From: Chelydra serpentina
Taxonomy: Eukaryota > Chordata > Testudines > Chelydridae
Assembly (NCBI GenBank): GCA_037349315.1
Contig: JBAIAC010000027.1
Coordinates: 23,166,501 to 23,230,500 of the forward strand
DNA length: 64,000 nt
Reading direction: 5' to 3'
Under the pieces are notes generated by a model. That model did not search any database and was not told the origin of the DNA. It was given only the letters and a program-made list of their open reading frames with translations. This document shows, one piece after another, positions 34,111-45,689 of this stretch (positions are counted from its first letter, which is position 1; each line of letters opens with the position of its first letter). The translations under genes and the position numbers were made by a program.

Positions 34111-34828
34111 AATGTGAAAAGGTGGAAGACACTAACTGGAGTCTTAATTAAAGGCAAATCCTCACTACCTTGGAATATACCAAATCAAGAAGATTGTAGC
34201 AAGAATATTGGCTTTGACATCTAGGTGGGGAGCTTTTAACTCTCGCTGTTATTAAATTCTTTGCTAGACTCTAATCTTCTCCTCTGGCAATCTAAGATTT
34301 TCAGGATATCCAATAAAGGTTCTGCACTGAAACCTTTAGACAAATCTATTCTCTCTCCATCTTATTATTGTAACATTTACACATATTTTATGATAAAGAG
34401 TATGGTCATAGTCAAGAAAAAGATGGAAACATTCTGTATGATAACAAGCAAGCATCTTTCCAAATATATTTAAAGCCACCCACGCTAGACATAAACAACT
34501 ATTTTTGCTTAAGGCTGCTTTTGATTTCTTGCCCTCCTTTCTCTTCCCTGCCAAGCTTGGATTAATCAAAGATCAAAAGCATTACATGTCTTCTGAGTAT
34601 GACAACAGGAAAAACTTTCTGGATTCCATTAGCTCCGTTAATTTTTGATTATTTGATCCTTCTGAGACAACTGACTAATCTTATCTCTATTTAACAATTA
34701 ATCTTGTATCAATTTGAGCAAATTCAACTGCTTTTTTGAGACTTATGTAAGATTTTTTTTAAAATGAATTTCAAATGATTTTTCTTTTTGGTATCCTTCG
34801 ATAACTACTTGCCTGAGGACTTATCTCT

Positions 34829-35009
34829 GAATCATAGAATATCAGGGTTGGAAGGGACCTTAGGAGGTCATCTAGTCCAACCCCCTGCTCAAAGCAGGAC
34901 CAATCCCCAATTTTTGCCCCAGATCCCCAAATGGCCCCCTCAAGGATTGAACTCACAACCCTGGGTTTAGCAGGCCAATGCTCAAACCACTGAGCTATCC
35001 CTCCCCCCT
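34829..35009 (-). mobile_element. tRNA-derived SINE (Cry type), copy 4
   Basis: Minus-strand SINE, same sense as VPS37D: CR1-like tail first (ATCATAGAATATCAGGGTTGG), then the core, then the B box (GGATTGAACTCACAACC) and A box (CCACTGAGCTATCCCTCCC) complements. Confidence 0.92.
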
Positions 35010-35939
35010 TATTCTATGAAGATAAAATGTATTCAAGAATTCCTGCGATATTGATCTTCGTACAAACTTTACTTGGCCACTGATTATGAATTAAATAACA
35101 AAAGGCAAAGACCCTCATTGATATAACTTCAATGTTGAAAATTAAACCACAGCACACTCAGGAAATGAAAGCGTCACGGGTCTCAGAGCCCACACAGCAC
35201 ATCCTGTGCAGTTCAAAGTAAATGTTTAACAGCCTACCTAGAAACCAAATATACTCCCTATGTGTAATATGGGTGAAGCGACAATGAGAGTACGAACTTC
35301 TGCATTTCTTGGCCTGAGCACGTTTCCATTTGCAACATTAATACAGGTTTCTGCATTTTAGTGGTATATTGTTGACTGAGAACTCTATCTGGGCTAGCCA
35401 TGCTGGGAAGAGACTCAAGGCCCAATACAGAGATATGAGGCAGTAGGTACTGGTCATTGTGGGGAGACAAGTTTACCTATGAAGGAAGAAAAGGACTCTA
35501 CACTCCCACAGCTGGTGTTCCCCTCTGCTGGTCTCCTAACTCTCCTTCTTAACCCAGATCCCGGGGATGCCAGATCCTGAGCCTTGCAGGACAATTCTCC
35601 CCATGGAAATGCCAGCTGCATGTGATCTGCCTGCCTCCCTCCCTCCCCTCCTGGCAGCTGCCCTAGCCTGGCACTCACTATGGCACAAGAGGAGGCTGAG
35701 GAGGAAAGCATGGTGCCTAGTAAGGCCCAGGATCTGGCCCAGGGGCAGAGGAGGTGAGATTTCGGAAGCCACCTCTAAGGTGCCAAATGGGAGCAGACAA
35801 AAACAGCCCCACACCTCCAGCCTGGACTCCCCCGCACCCAGACCAGGAGCAGCTGGGGGTGAATTTACAGGATGAGGTCTGCCCCAGCCTCCCCCCACAG
35901 GCTAGGCGCTAGGGGCCTGATGAGGGGCTGAGTGGGAGG

Positions 35940-35975
35940 AGTGTTTGGTCTCACTAAGATCGGGGGGGGGAGGGG
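35940..35975. repeat. G-rich low-complexity tract
   Basis: GGGGGGGGAGGGGGGGAG-type tract in VPS37D intron 1. Confidence 0.7.
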
Positions 35976-36885
35976 GGGAGTCCACGCAGCTGTGTGCCCA
36001 CCCCAGCGGTGCCTTGGGGCTGATCCAGGCCTTACCACAGGCCCGCCCAGGAGACTGTCGTGGAAATATGAAGGATGCTGGTGTCGTTTACATTAAATGA
36101 GTTTTGTCACCACATCCCCCCAGCTGACCCTTGCGGGCAGAATGTTGGGGAGCCCAACCCAGCCCCCGACCCCCATCACCTAGGCAAGGGGCCACAGTGC
36201 AGACCCTCACAGTGCCGGCCAGGTGTGATCTCACCTTCATCCCCACAGCACCTGAGCCCTGCAAGGGACCACCTGTCCGAGCACACCCCCACCCCTTCCC
36301 ATGGGCAGCTACAGGCAAGGAGCAGCCCCAGGGTGTGGCCAGGCCCAGCCGGAGGGGAGGGGAATGACCCATGGAGAACAGGGGCCCAGCAGGGGAAGCC
36401 CTGGAGGGGGGGACTGAGAGGGGGGAAGGCGGGATGCAGGGGGACAGGCAGGAGCCAGGGGGACAAATGGAGGGGGGGAAACAGGGTGTGTGTGGGAGGA
36501 TCTCAGGGGGCTGTAGGGAGATGAGGGAAGGAGCCAGGAAGGATGGAGGGCGATGGGGCATGGGAGGAAAGGAGCCGGGGGGTTGGAGGGAGACAGGGTG
36601 CAGGGGCGGTAGAGGAGCCTGGGGATGGGGGGAAAGGAGCCCGAGGGGATGAGGGTGAAGTGCGCGGAGATGGAGCTAGAGGACGGGGGTGAAGTGCTGG
36701 GGGGGATGAAGTGGGGAAACACCGGGGGAAAGATCTAGGAGGATGGAGGGGGACGGGATGCGGGAGAGGGGGGAGGGAAGGAGCCCGGGGGGAGAAGTAC
36801 CGGGGGGATGGAGCCGGGCGGGGGGGTGGGGAGAGAAGCACCGGGGGAAAGATCTGGGCGGGGGGATGAGGGAAGGAGCCGGGGG

Positions 36886-37176
36886 AAGCTCTGGGGAAGG
36901 ATCAGGGGAGACGGGGGAATGGAGGGGGGCGACAGAAGGAACGGGGGAGGGATGGAGGGGGACAGGGCGCAGCCAGGGGGAAGCTCCGGGGAAGGATCCG
37001 GGGAGCCGGGGGGATGGAGGGGGACGGGGGAGGGATGGAGGGGGACGGGGTGCAGCCAGGGGGAAGCTCCGGGGAAGGATCCGGGGAGCCGGGGGGATGG
37101 AGGGGGACGGGGGAGGGATGGAGGGGGGCGGGGTGCAGCCAGGGGGAAGCTCCGGGGAAGGATCCGGGGAGACGGG
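36886..37176 (+). repeat. 83-bp tandem repeat next to VPS37D exon 1
   Basis: Units start AAGCTCCGGGGAAGGATCCG at 36981, 37064 and 37147 (period 83), with a diverged 95-bp copy from 36886. A broader G-rich, GGGGGATGGAGG-type repeat extends left to about 36370. The array ends about 30 bp from the exon 1 donor. Confidence 0.9.
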
Positions 37177-37206
37177 CCCCGCCGCTGCCCCGCCCAGCCC
37201 CGCTAC

Positions 37207-37335
37207 CTTCCTGCTCATGCTCAGCCGCACGATGCGCTCGAGCTGCGGCTCGTCCTGCAGCAGGCTGCGGAGCTGCGCGGTGCTGAACCCCGGGGAGCCG
37301 GTCTCGGCCGCCCGCGCGCCCCTGCCCCGGTACAT
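37207..37335 (-). CDS. VPS37D: VPS37D exon 1: ESCRT-I subunit VPS37D, start of gene
   Basis: Encodes the first 43 residues of VPS37D, a subunit of ESCRT-I (with TSG101, VPS28 and an MVB12/UBAP1 protein) that sorts ubiquitinated cargo into multivesicular endosomes. The start MYRGRGARA and the segment STAQLRSLLQDEPQLERIVR closely match the human VPS37D N-terminus from memory and differ from VPS37A, B and C. The ATG at 37335-37333 is the only in-frame start in a GC-rich context. The exon ends AAG|GTAGCG in phase 0. With exons 2-4 the model is 891 coding bases, 296 aa, dominated by the Mod(r) domain plus a Pro-rich tail. Intron 1 is 9.7 kb. VPS37D has no transmembrane segment and works at the endosome surface. 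Confidence 0.93.
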
Positions 37336-37480
37336 GCCGCCCGCCGCCCCGAGCCGTCCGCGGGCTGCGGCCGCACCGACCTGGCCCGCCAGGGGGCGCC
37401 GCGGGGGCTCTTAAAGGGGCCGCGCCCCTGTGGGCGGGCACTGCTGGGGCGAACGCAGCAAGGAGTCCCTGTGCGCCCGG
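37336..37480 (-). promoter_or_regulatory. VPS37D: CpG-rich promoter region of VPS37D
   Basis: Dense CpG sequence with GC boxes (GGGCGGGC near 37432; GGCCGCGCCCC near 37419) directly upstream of the start codon. No clear TATA box. Inferred from position and composition. Confidence 0.5.
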
Positions 37481-38818
37481 ACCAGGGGGCTCGCTCCCAG
37501 TGCTGCCTGGGCAGCAGGTGCCATCGTCCCCTTCATACACGGAGCGGCTCCGAGGCTGTCGGGGCTGGGGCAGCTCAGCCCGTCTGCTGGGAGTCCATGG
37601 GACCTTGCGTCGGGGATCGGGTGCAGGCCAGGGCCCAGGACTCCTGGGCTCTTTGGCTGGCCCGGGCAGATCGGCGTGCACCTGCCTTCCCCTCTGCCGT
37701 GCGATGAGGGTAGTGCCCTGCAGCTGTCCCCGTGGAAGGGCTCCGCCTGTCTCCGGTTTCTTGCTCTGTGAGGGGCATGTTTACGGTTGCAGAGTGGAGA
37801 ACTACTCAAGAGTCAGGAAGTGTCAGAGTGACAGCTTAGATCCCCTGCACTGAGTGAGACAGGCCTGTGGCCACTAAGATGGCGGGCTGTCATCAAGGAG
37901 TGGGTCCTAATGCCCAACGGGGCAGAGGCAAGGTTGCCCAAGCAGCTGTAAACCTGGCCGTTCCTAAGCTTTGTCTGCTTGACTCTGCTACTGGAACATT
38001 CTTTCCATGTAAGGGGTTTGTGTGCAATTTCCTAGGGATTCTGAACAGGATAAAAAGAAATACTGTTATGTGCAATTGCTTGTCATCAGCAGGGCTCCAG
38101 CCCGGAGCCTTCAGCAAAGACTTACACCACTTGAGCTACAGGACTGATTGCATAAGCTAGCAGCAGAAGGCTGTTATCGCTGGGGGAGGAGAGGGGACAG
38201 GCTGCGCCCCTGTGAGCAGGCACTGCTGAGTAAAGGAGGTAGCTCCAGCTTTCTGTCCTCTCCCCTCCCCTCCCCAGGAGATGGCACTCTATGTGGAACC
38301 CCAGGAGAGGAGGATGGGATACTACGGGCATGTGCATGGCCCAATGGGTGCAGATCCAGGTCCAGCTATGACTCCAGCACTTCCCAGTGCAGCCTCTGCT
38401 GCTGTGGTGGCAGGACCCAGCTGTTGAGAAACGTTCTTGTTCAGTCATTTGTTTGGCAGGATACCAACATTTCCTGGAGAAACACAATCCAGAGCAGGGC
38501 AATGGTGTATCCCAGCCAAAGCTGAATAGACAGGGACAAAGAAAAGGCACTCTCCTGCCCCCAGGGCTTTCTCCCTGAGGAATTTCAGAAGCTAGCTGCA
38601 AATAATGGAAGTCCCCTAAGCTTCTCAAAAATGGCTCACTAGAGTTCTTTATAATGGAAAATGATAGGCAGGCTAAATATAGGGGCCTCTACCAGCTCCC
38701 CAACAATTATTCCTGGTATTCTGGAAATGGCACTTAGCATACTGGGAGCTGTCCTCACTGCAGGCTTCCCTGTCACCCTAATGCTGGGGGATGGAGCAGA
38801 AAAGACCTGCATTTGCTT
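37481..38818. other. Unassigned intergenic stretch
   Basis: No exon, RNA gene or named repeat recognised. Confidence 0.5.
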
Positions 38819-38942
38819 TAGGGTGACCAGATGTCCTGATTTGATAGGGACAGTCCCGATTTTTGGGTCTTTTTCTTCTATTGGCTCCTATTACCCCCCA
38901 CCCCCTGTCACGATTTTTCACACTTGCTCTCTGGGCACCCGA
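38819..38942. mobile_element. hAT-type MITE, 124-bp family, copy 3
   Basis: AGGGTGACCAGATGTCC ... CTCTGGGCACCC, flanked by the perfect 8-bp repeat ATTTGCTT (38811-38818 and 38943-38950). Same family as copies at 15.4, 16.5/20.6 and 49.3 kb. Confidence 0.92.
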
Positions 38943-39332
38943 ATTTGCTTTCCCCAGACCCTGGCAAACTGCCAACAACTGAGCTCAGTTTGGCTGTTCT
39001 CTGTGACCCCCTCCAGGCCCAGTGCTCCCTGTTCCTGCAGGCATACTAGGTGCTGCGACCAGCCCTGCGGATGGCATGGAGTCACTGCCAGGCTGTAAGA
39101 GGCTTCTGTTGAAACCAGTCTGACATTCCTGATGCCCATCTCCACAGGGGAAGGGCCTGTCAGTGAGAGGATGCAGTGCTGCGGTAGTCGTGGCAGTGCC
39201 GGGATGCTAGAGAGAAGAGGCGTGGGAGGGAATGTCTGTTACTGGACCAACTTCTGTTGGCGAGAGATGCCTGAAGAAGGGCATGGTGTGGCTCCAAAGC
39301 GTGTCTCTCTGACCAACAGGAGAGGGTCTATT

Positions 39333-39600
39333 ACAGGCGTGGCCAAACTGTGGCTTGTGAGCTTTTATGGTTAAAGTGCGACTCTTGGAGCCCCCACGCC
39401 TCCGCTTTCTCCACCTACTAGACTGGGGAGTGGGCTCGGGACCTCTGCCTTGCAGCAGGCTGGTGGGGTAGGGCCTTCTTCCCTGCCGGGAGGGGGCTCT
39501 TGGGGATTCAGCCCCATGGGGCACACCTGCTGGGGCTTGGGGCTTCAGCAGGAGCGGGGCGGAGCCCTGTCAGGTGTGCCCTGGTTCTCAAACTTCTATT
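39333..39600. mobile_element. hAT-like fragment(s), boundaries unclear
   Basis: CAGGCGTGGCCAAACTGTGG (39335) and GGTTCTCAAACTTC (39582) resemble hAT-type termini, but the two ends do not pair with each other, so this is at least two decayed pieces. Confidence 0.35.
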
Positions 39601-39816
39601 ACCTCCCCGCCTTGTCTCTCTGTCCCAGTGATAGGGCAGGAAGGGTCGATCCAGGTCCCCGGGGTGGGGGCATTCAGAGGGCAGGCAGGAGCAGGCTCTC
39701 TGTTCACTAAAGGAATCTGAGGTGACCCATCCAAGCTATTGAGCTGCTTGCTGAGGTGAATGCAAGTTGCTGGGATGGAAGTGAAACACCTTGTGCTGCC
39801 CTGGAGCAGAATGTGT

Positions 39817-39836
39817 CCCCCCCCCCCCCCCCCCCC
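39817..39836. repeat. Poly-C run (~18)
   Basis: Long C homopolymer beginning at about 39818. Exact length uncertain. Confidence 0.85.
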
Positions 39837-39879
39837 GCCCCAGGCAGCAGATTCTCCAGCCTTCCCCCTGGGAGCCAGG

Positions 39880-40098
39880 AGGGAGGGATAGCTCAGTGGC
39901 TTGAGCATAGGCCTGCTAAGCCCAGGGTTGTAAACTCAGTGGTTTGAGCATTGGCTCCCTAAACCAAGGGTTATGAGTTCAATCCCTGAGGGAGCCATTT
40001 AGGGATCTGGGGCAAAAATTGGCAATTGGTCCTGCTTTGAGCAGGGGGTTGGACTAGATGACCTTCTAAAGTCCCTTCTAAGCCTGAGATTCTATGAA
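39880..40098 (+). mobile_element. tRNA-derived SINE (Cry type), copy 5, duplicated head
   Basis: A partial head (GGGATAGCTCAGTGGCTTGAG ... CCCAGGGTTGTAAACTCAG) runs straight into a second head (AGTGGTTTGAGCATTGG ... TATGAGTTCAATCCC) with the complete core and CR1-like tail. The ~58-bp internal duplication is unique among the six copies here. Confidence 0.88.
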
Positions 40099-40271
40099 GA
40101 GCTGGAATTATGCTTTGCTCCTGGCAAATTGTGTCCTTTCCTGTGTGCTCAAATGCAACCCACACCAGCACAGCTGTTCACATGGGGGCCACTTACCGCT
40201 TGGGTGCAATTGTTTTTGATTGTCTTATCTGTAGGGTCAGGGCCGTGGCTCAGCTGCGGGGGGTGGGGAAT

Positions 40272-40690
40272 AGAATCATAGAATCATAGAATCTCAGGGT
40301 TGGAAGGGACCTCAGGAGGTCATCTAGTCCAACCCCCTGCTCAAAGCAGGACCAACCCCAACTAGATCATCCCAGCCAGGGCTTTGTCAAGCCTGACCTT
40401 AAAAACCTCTAAGGAAGGAGATTCCACCACCTCCCTAGGTAACCCATTCCAGTGCTTCACCACCCTACTAGTGAAAATGTTTTTCCTAATATCCAACCAA
40501 ACATCCCCCTCTGAAACTTGAGACCATTACTCCTTGTTCTGTCATCTTCTACCACTGAGAACAGTCTAGATCCATCCTCTTTGGAACCCCCTTTTAGGTA
40601 GTTGAAAGCAGCTATCAAATCCCCCCTCATTCTTCTCTTCTGCAGGCTAAACAATCCCAGTTCCCTCAGCCTCTCCTCATAAGTCATTTC
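40272..40690 (-). mobile_element. CR1 LINE copy E, 3' end only
   Basis: 5'-truncated CR1 on the minus strand: the last ~80 codons of ORF2 ([19 protein letters not shown] ... [13 protein letters not shown]) and the 3' tail (ATAGAATCATAGAATCTCAG in plus sense). It shares with copy F a 1-base loss that shifts the end of the frame ([11 protein letters not shown]). Confidence 0.92.
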
Positions 40691-41490
40691 TCCCAAACAG
40701 CCAGAATTGACACAGAAATTGAATACAGGATCCTCTGTGCCAGCACATCTTTTGGAAGACTACTCAAATGAGTCTTATAGACTCATAGACTTTAAGGTCA
40801 GAAGGGACCATTATGATCACCTAGTCTGACCTCCTGTGCAATGCAGACTACAGAATCTCACCCACCCACTTCTGGAATATAATCCCCTCCCCTATGTCTC
40901 AGCTATTGAAGTCCTCAAATCATGGTTTAAAGACTTCAAGCTGCAGAGAATCCTCCAGTAAGTGACCCGTGCCCCATGCTGTAGAGGAAGGCGAAAAACC
41001 TCCAGAGCCTCTGCCAATCTACACTGGAGGAAAATTCCTTCCTGACCCCAAATATGGCGATCAGCTGAACCCTGAGCATGTGGGCAAGACTCACCAGCCA
41101 GACACCCAGAAAAAAAAGTTATCTGTAGTAATTTCTAACGTCTCATCACTGACCATTGACTGATAGTCAAAGGTCAATTAATTGCCAAGATCATGTTATC
41201 CCATCAAACCATCCCCTCCATAAACGCATCTAGCTTAATCTTGAAGCCAGATAGGTCTTTTGCCCCCACTGCTTCCCTTGGAAGGCTGTTCCACAACCCT
41301 GATGGCCAGTTTATATCCATTTGTTCTTGTGTCCACATTGGTACCGAGCTTAAATAATTCCTCTCCCTCCCTGGTATTTATCCCTCTGATATATTTAAAG
41401 AGAGCAATCATTTCTCCTAAGCCTTCTTTTGGTTAAGGTAAACAAACCAAGCTCCTTGAGTCTCCTTTCATAAGACAGGTTTTCCATTCT

Positions 41491-42477
41491 TCAAATCATC
41501 CTAGTGGCCCTTCTTTGTACCTGTTCCAGTTTGAATTCATCCTTCTTAAACATGGGAGACCGGAACTGTACACAGTATTCCAAATGAGGTCTCACCAATG
41601 CCTTGCATAATGGTACTAACACCTCCTTATCTATTCTGGAAATACCTCGCCTAATGCATCCCAAGACCGGATTAGCTTTTTTCACGTCCATATCACATTG
41701 GCGACTCATAGTCATCCTGTGATCAACCAGGATTCCAAGGTCCTTCTCCTCTTCCATTACTTCCAACTGATGCGGCCCCAGTTTATAACTAAAATTCTTG
41801 TTATTAATCCCTAAATGCATAACCTTACACTTCTCACTATTAAATTTCATCCTATTACTATTACTCCAGTTTACAAGGTCATTCAGATCTTCCTGTAGGA
41901 TATCCCAATCCTTTTCTGAATTGGCAATACCTCCCAACTTTGTGTCATCCACAAACTTTATTAGCACACTCTCACTTTTGGTGCCGAGGTCAGTAATAAA
42001 AAGATTAAATAAGATTGGTCCTAAAACTGATCCCCGAGGAACTCCATTAGTAACCTCTCTCCAGCCTGACAGTTCACCTTTCAGTATGACCCGCTGTAGT
42101 CTCCTCTTTAACCAGTTCCTTATCCACCTCTCAATTTTCATATTGATCCCCATCTTTTCCAATTTGACCAATAATTCCCCATGTGGTACTGTATCAAATG
42201 CCTTACTGAAATCGAGGTAGGTTAGATCCACTGCGTTTCCTTTATCTAAAAAATCTGTTACTTTCTCAAAGAAGGAGATCAGGTTGGTTTGGCACGATCT
42301 ATATGGTTTTGTATGGTATTGTTTTGTAAAACCATGTTGTAATTTGTCCCAATTGTCATTGACCTCAATGTCCTTAACTACTTTCTCCTTCAAATTTTTT
42401 TCCAAGACCTTGCATACTACAGATGTCAAACTAACAGTCCTGTAGTTATCCGGGTCACTTTTTCCCCCTTTCTTCAA
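41491..42477 (-). pseudogene. CR1 copy D ORF2, reverse transcriptase
   Basis: A 328-codon open stretch of [48 protein letters not shown], then FVDDTKLGGI, the active-site block with Val where the young copies have Ala. The tail [12 protein letters not shown] follows. It ends at a stop near RRATRMI, earlier than the young copies. The N-terminal piece 42707-42486 (GGPDNLHPRILKELAHEIAS) is offset by a small indel at 42478-42486. Confidence 0.88.
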
Positions 42478-42741
42478 AATAGGAACTATATATTAGCAAT
42501 TCTCCAGTCAAATGGTACAACCCCTGAGTTTAGAAATTTATTAAACATTTTTGCTAATGGGCTTGCAATTTCATGTGCCAGTTCCTTTAATATTCTTGGA
42601 TGAAGATTATCTGGGCCGCCTGATTTACTCTCATTAAGATGTTCAAGTTTGGCTTCTACCTCGGATATGGTAATATCTACCCCCATATCCTTATTCCCAT
42701 TTGTCATGCTGCCATTATCCCTAAGCTCCTCATTAACCTCA

Positions 42742-43746
42742 TTAAAGACTGAGGCAAAGTGTGTTTAGATAATGGGCCATGCCTACATTATCCTTAACCT
42801 CCACTCCATCCTGAGTTTTTAGCGGTCCCACCTCTTCTTTCTTTGTTTTCTTCCTATTTATATGGCTATAAAACCTTTTACTATTGGTTTTAATTCCCTT
42901 TGCAAGGTCCAACTCTACATGACTTTTAACCTCTCTCACTTTACCCCTACATGCTCTGACCTCAATAAGGTACGTTTCTTTGCTGATCCCTCCCATCTTC
43001 CACTCCTTGTATGCTTTCTGCTTTTTCTTAATCAACTCTCTGAGATGCTTGCTCAGCCAGCTTGGTCTAAAACTCCTGCCTATGAATTGTTTCCCCTTTC
43101 TTGGGATACAGGCTTCTGATAGTTTCTGCAACTTTAATTTGAAATAATCCCAGGCCTCCTCTGCCTTTAGATCCATAAATTCTTTAGTCCAATCCACTTC
43201 CCTAACTAATTTCCTTAGTTTATTAAAGTTAGCCCTTTTGAAATCAAAAACCCTAGTCTCCGATTTATTTTTGTTTATCTTTCCATTTAGTTTGAACTGA
43301 ATTAGCTCATGATCGCTCAAGCCAAGGTTGTCCCCTACAACCATTTCTTTAATGACGTCCTCACTACTCACCAAAACCAAATCTAAAATGGCATCCCCCC
43401 TTGTTGGTTCAGCAACTACTTGATGAAGGAATTCATCAGCTATCACATCTAGGATAATCTGAGTCCTATTATTATTACTAGCACTTGTTCTCCAATCTGT
43501 ATCTGGGAAGTTGAAGTCTCCCATGATCACGCAGTTCCCATTAGTATTTACTTCCTTAAAAACATTAAAGAGGTCTCTATCCATATCCAAATTAGATTCC
43601 GGTGGTCTATAGCACACCCCAAGCACTATCCCAGAGGATGTTCTAGTAGTTTTCTTCCCCAATGTGATTTTTGCCCAGACAGACTCTGTCTTATCCATTC
43701 CATCACTTCTCATTTCTTTACAGTCTACCTTATCATTGATATACAA
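42742..43746 (-). pseudogene. CR1 copy D ORF2, endonuclease
   Basis: 334 codons of AP-type endonuclease and linker: VLGVCYRPPESNLDMDRDLF, VIMGDFNFPDTDW and GLSDHELIQF, then a basic linker (KKQKAYKEWKMG). The N-terminal start is missing because of a break near 43746, and a frameshift near 42742 separates it from the RT. Confidence 0.87.
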
Positions 43747-44190
43747 TGCTACTTACCACCTTTACCTTTATTTCGGTCTTTCCAAAACAGCACATACCCT
43801 TCAATACCTGTACTCCAGTCACGATTACTATTCCACCATGTTTCTGTTATTCCTATAATATCTGGTTTCACTTCCTGGACCAGTAGCTCTAGTTCCTCCA
43901 TTTTGTTACTTAAGCTCCTCGCATTGGTGTAGAAACATCTTAATTTTGCTGTTTGGCCTCACTCACATTCTTTACCCAATTTGGCACGGACATTCTACCG
44001 CCTACCTAATGACCTATTAGACTAGTATCCACTCTGCCCTTCCTCCTTATGTCCATTCTCCTACCCCCGGCTATATCCTCTCTTACTTTGTTTTCTTCCT
44101 GCTCAATGATAAAATCCAGTGTGGAGATTACCTGGACATCTCCCAACCGTCTCCCCCAAATTCCTAGTTTAAAGCTCTCTTGATCAGTTA

Positions 44191-44374
44191 GAATCATAGA
44201 ATCTCAGGGTTGGAAGGGACCTTAGGAGGTCATCTAGTCCAACCCCCTGCTCAAAGCAGGACTAATCCCCAATTTTTGCCCCAGATCCCTAAATGGCCCC
44301 CTCAAGGATTGAACTCACAACCCTGGGTTTAGCAAGCCAATGCTCAAACCACTGATCTATCCCTCCCCCTCTAG
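44191..44374 (-). mobile_element. tRNA-derived SINE (Cry type), copy 6, inserted in CR1 copy D
   Basis: Complete minus-strand SINE (AATCATAGAATCTCAGGGTTGG ... CACTGATCTATCCCTCCCCC in plus sense) sitting between ORF1 and ORF2 of CR1 copy D, and therefore younger than that copy. Confidence 0.92.
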
Positions 44375-44926
44375 TTGTGCCAGCCTCCATCCTAGAAGTC
44401 TATTTCCCTCTCTACTCAGGTGAAGTCCATCCTGAGAGAACAGTCCTCTGTCCATGAATATCTCCCAGTGGCCATACATCCCAAAGCCCTCCTTATAGCA
44501 CCACTGCCTGAGCCATCTACTGAGCATCATAATCCTGTCACACCTTTGTTGCCCTTCTCTACGAACAGGCAGAATCCCACTGAAGATCACCTGAGCCTCC
44601 ATTTCCTTAAGTGTCTTCCCCAGCCCGGTATAGTCTCCCTTGATTCGTTCCAGTGAGAATCTAGCCGTATAATTTGCTCCTACATGAAGGATGATCAATG
44701 GATTCTTTCCCGATCCCTTTACGATCCTCTTCAACCTCAGGTCCACATCCCGTATCTTAGCACCCGGCAGACAGCACACCCTTCTGTTCTCTGGATCAGC
44801 TCTGGTTACAGGCCTGTCTATTCTTCTCAGTAAGGAGTCCCCAATCACGTGTGACCTGCCTTTTCCTGGTGACAGTGCGATTCTCCAGTCTATCCCCTGT
44901 TTCCTCTGGCTGCAAGTCCTTTCCAT
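44357..44926 (-). pseudogene. CR1 copy D ORF1, SGNH esterase part
   Basis: Esterase domain with GDSLLRR (nucleophile Ser), a third block reading HVGANYTA where GTND is usual, so the Asn/Asp pattern is changed, and QDGLHLSREG (Asp/His). It is in a different frame from the N-terminal part 45479-44796. Confidence 0.82.
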
Positions 44927-45479
44927 TCCTATATTCCCTTGTAATCCTCTTCAACCCAACCTGTATCCTCCTGGGGCTCATATTTGGTGTTGTCTCCATC
45001 GACTCTTCCCCTTTTTCTATGGGACTAGCCGCTCTTCTCTTCTTCCTTGCCCTTCCACCTTCAGTGACCACCTGCTGTACCCCTTCTTCATTCTCCAACT
45101 CCGCAAACCTGTTCTTGAGCTCTATTTCTCCTTCACTGGCCCGTCTTTGCCTCTGCCTGCTTCTCTTAGTTACATGCTTCCACTGTCTATTTTCTTCACC
45201 CAGCAGTCCCCCCTCAGAGGCCTTTGATCCTGCTTCCATCTGCATCTCTGAGCTTTCCCCTTCAGCCACCTCGTGCCTTTGTTCCATCATCTGCTCGAAC
45301 CCCCGTCTAAACTCGACCTGAGTTTCCTCCTGCATCTCCAATCCTCGGATCTTTTCTTCCATCAGCTCTATCAGGCAGATGAAACTCTTTTCAGGTACCC
45401 CCTCCAGAATCATGTACATACCGCACCTGCCACATCCAGTCATCCTCATTGTGTCCTCCACTGCTTGGGTCATGATCAC
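44796..45479 (-). pseudogene. CR1 copy D ORF1, finger and coiled-coil part
   Basis: 227 codons: a short Cys motif (GCGRCGMY) corresponding to the finger, a Glu/Arg-rich coiled-coil-like region (LMEEKIRGLEMQEE) and a Lys/Arg-rich linker, then loss of frame before the esterase domain. Confidence 0.75.
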
Positions 45480-45689
45480 TGCTGCCTCTGTATCTGTCAG
45501 CTTCTCACCTAAACCCTGTTAGTCTGGAAAACACAAACCAAACCAAAACACCACCTCCCACAGCAAAACCAAACCCCAAACGAGCCCCGCAATGCAAACT
45601 CCCCTGTTTACAGCTCTGTTTGCTGACTCCAGTGCCGCTGCGGCTGTCTCCAATGACAGGCACCTACAAACAGGTATCAGGATTTTGGT

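Larger units (their letters stand above)
32913..36880. other. VPS37D intron 1, left part
   Basis: Holds a CR1-tail-like fragment (about 33095-33160, GTCAAACTAGCTGGTCACAATGG), a hAT-like end (CAGTTCTCAAACTTTACAG, 33163-33181), the repeat and microsatellite at 33.93-34.11 kb and a SINE at 34.83-35.01 kb. The rest is unassigned. Confidence 0.5.
40770..45530 (-). mobile_element. CR1 LINE copy D, older subfamily, nearly full length
   Basis: From the right: ORF1 (45479-44357, with a frameshift), a spacer interrupted by a SINE (44374-44191), ORF2 endonuclease (43746-42742), RT (42707-41491) and a 3' region of ~720 bp ending at the family tail (ATAGACTCATAGACTTTAAG complement). It differs from the young copies by about a third of residues and has a different 3' end, so it is a separate subfamily. 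The 5' limit is approximate and may reach 45.69 kb. Confidence 0.9.

Noticed and set aside
36370..37707. Gly/Arg/Glu-rich plus-strand frames (up to 299 codons) over VPS37D exon 1
   Set aside because: Composition effect of the G-rich tandem repeat and CpG island. The real exon is on the other strand, supported by homology and splice sites.
39333..39600. A single complete hAT element with TCTATTAC duplication
   Set aside because: TCTATTAC does occur near both ends, but the termini (CAGGCGTGGCC and GGTTCTCAAACT) are not inverted repeats of each other.
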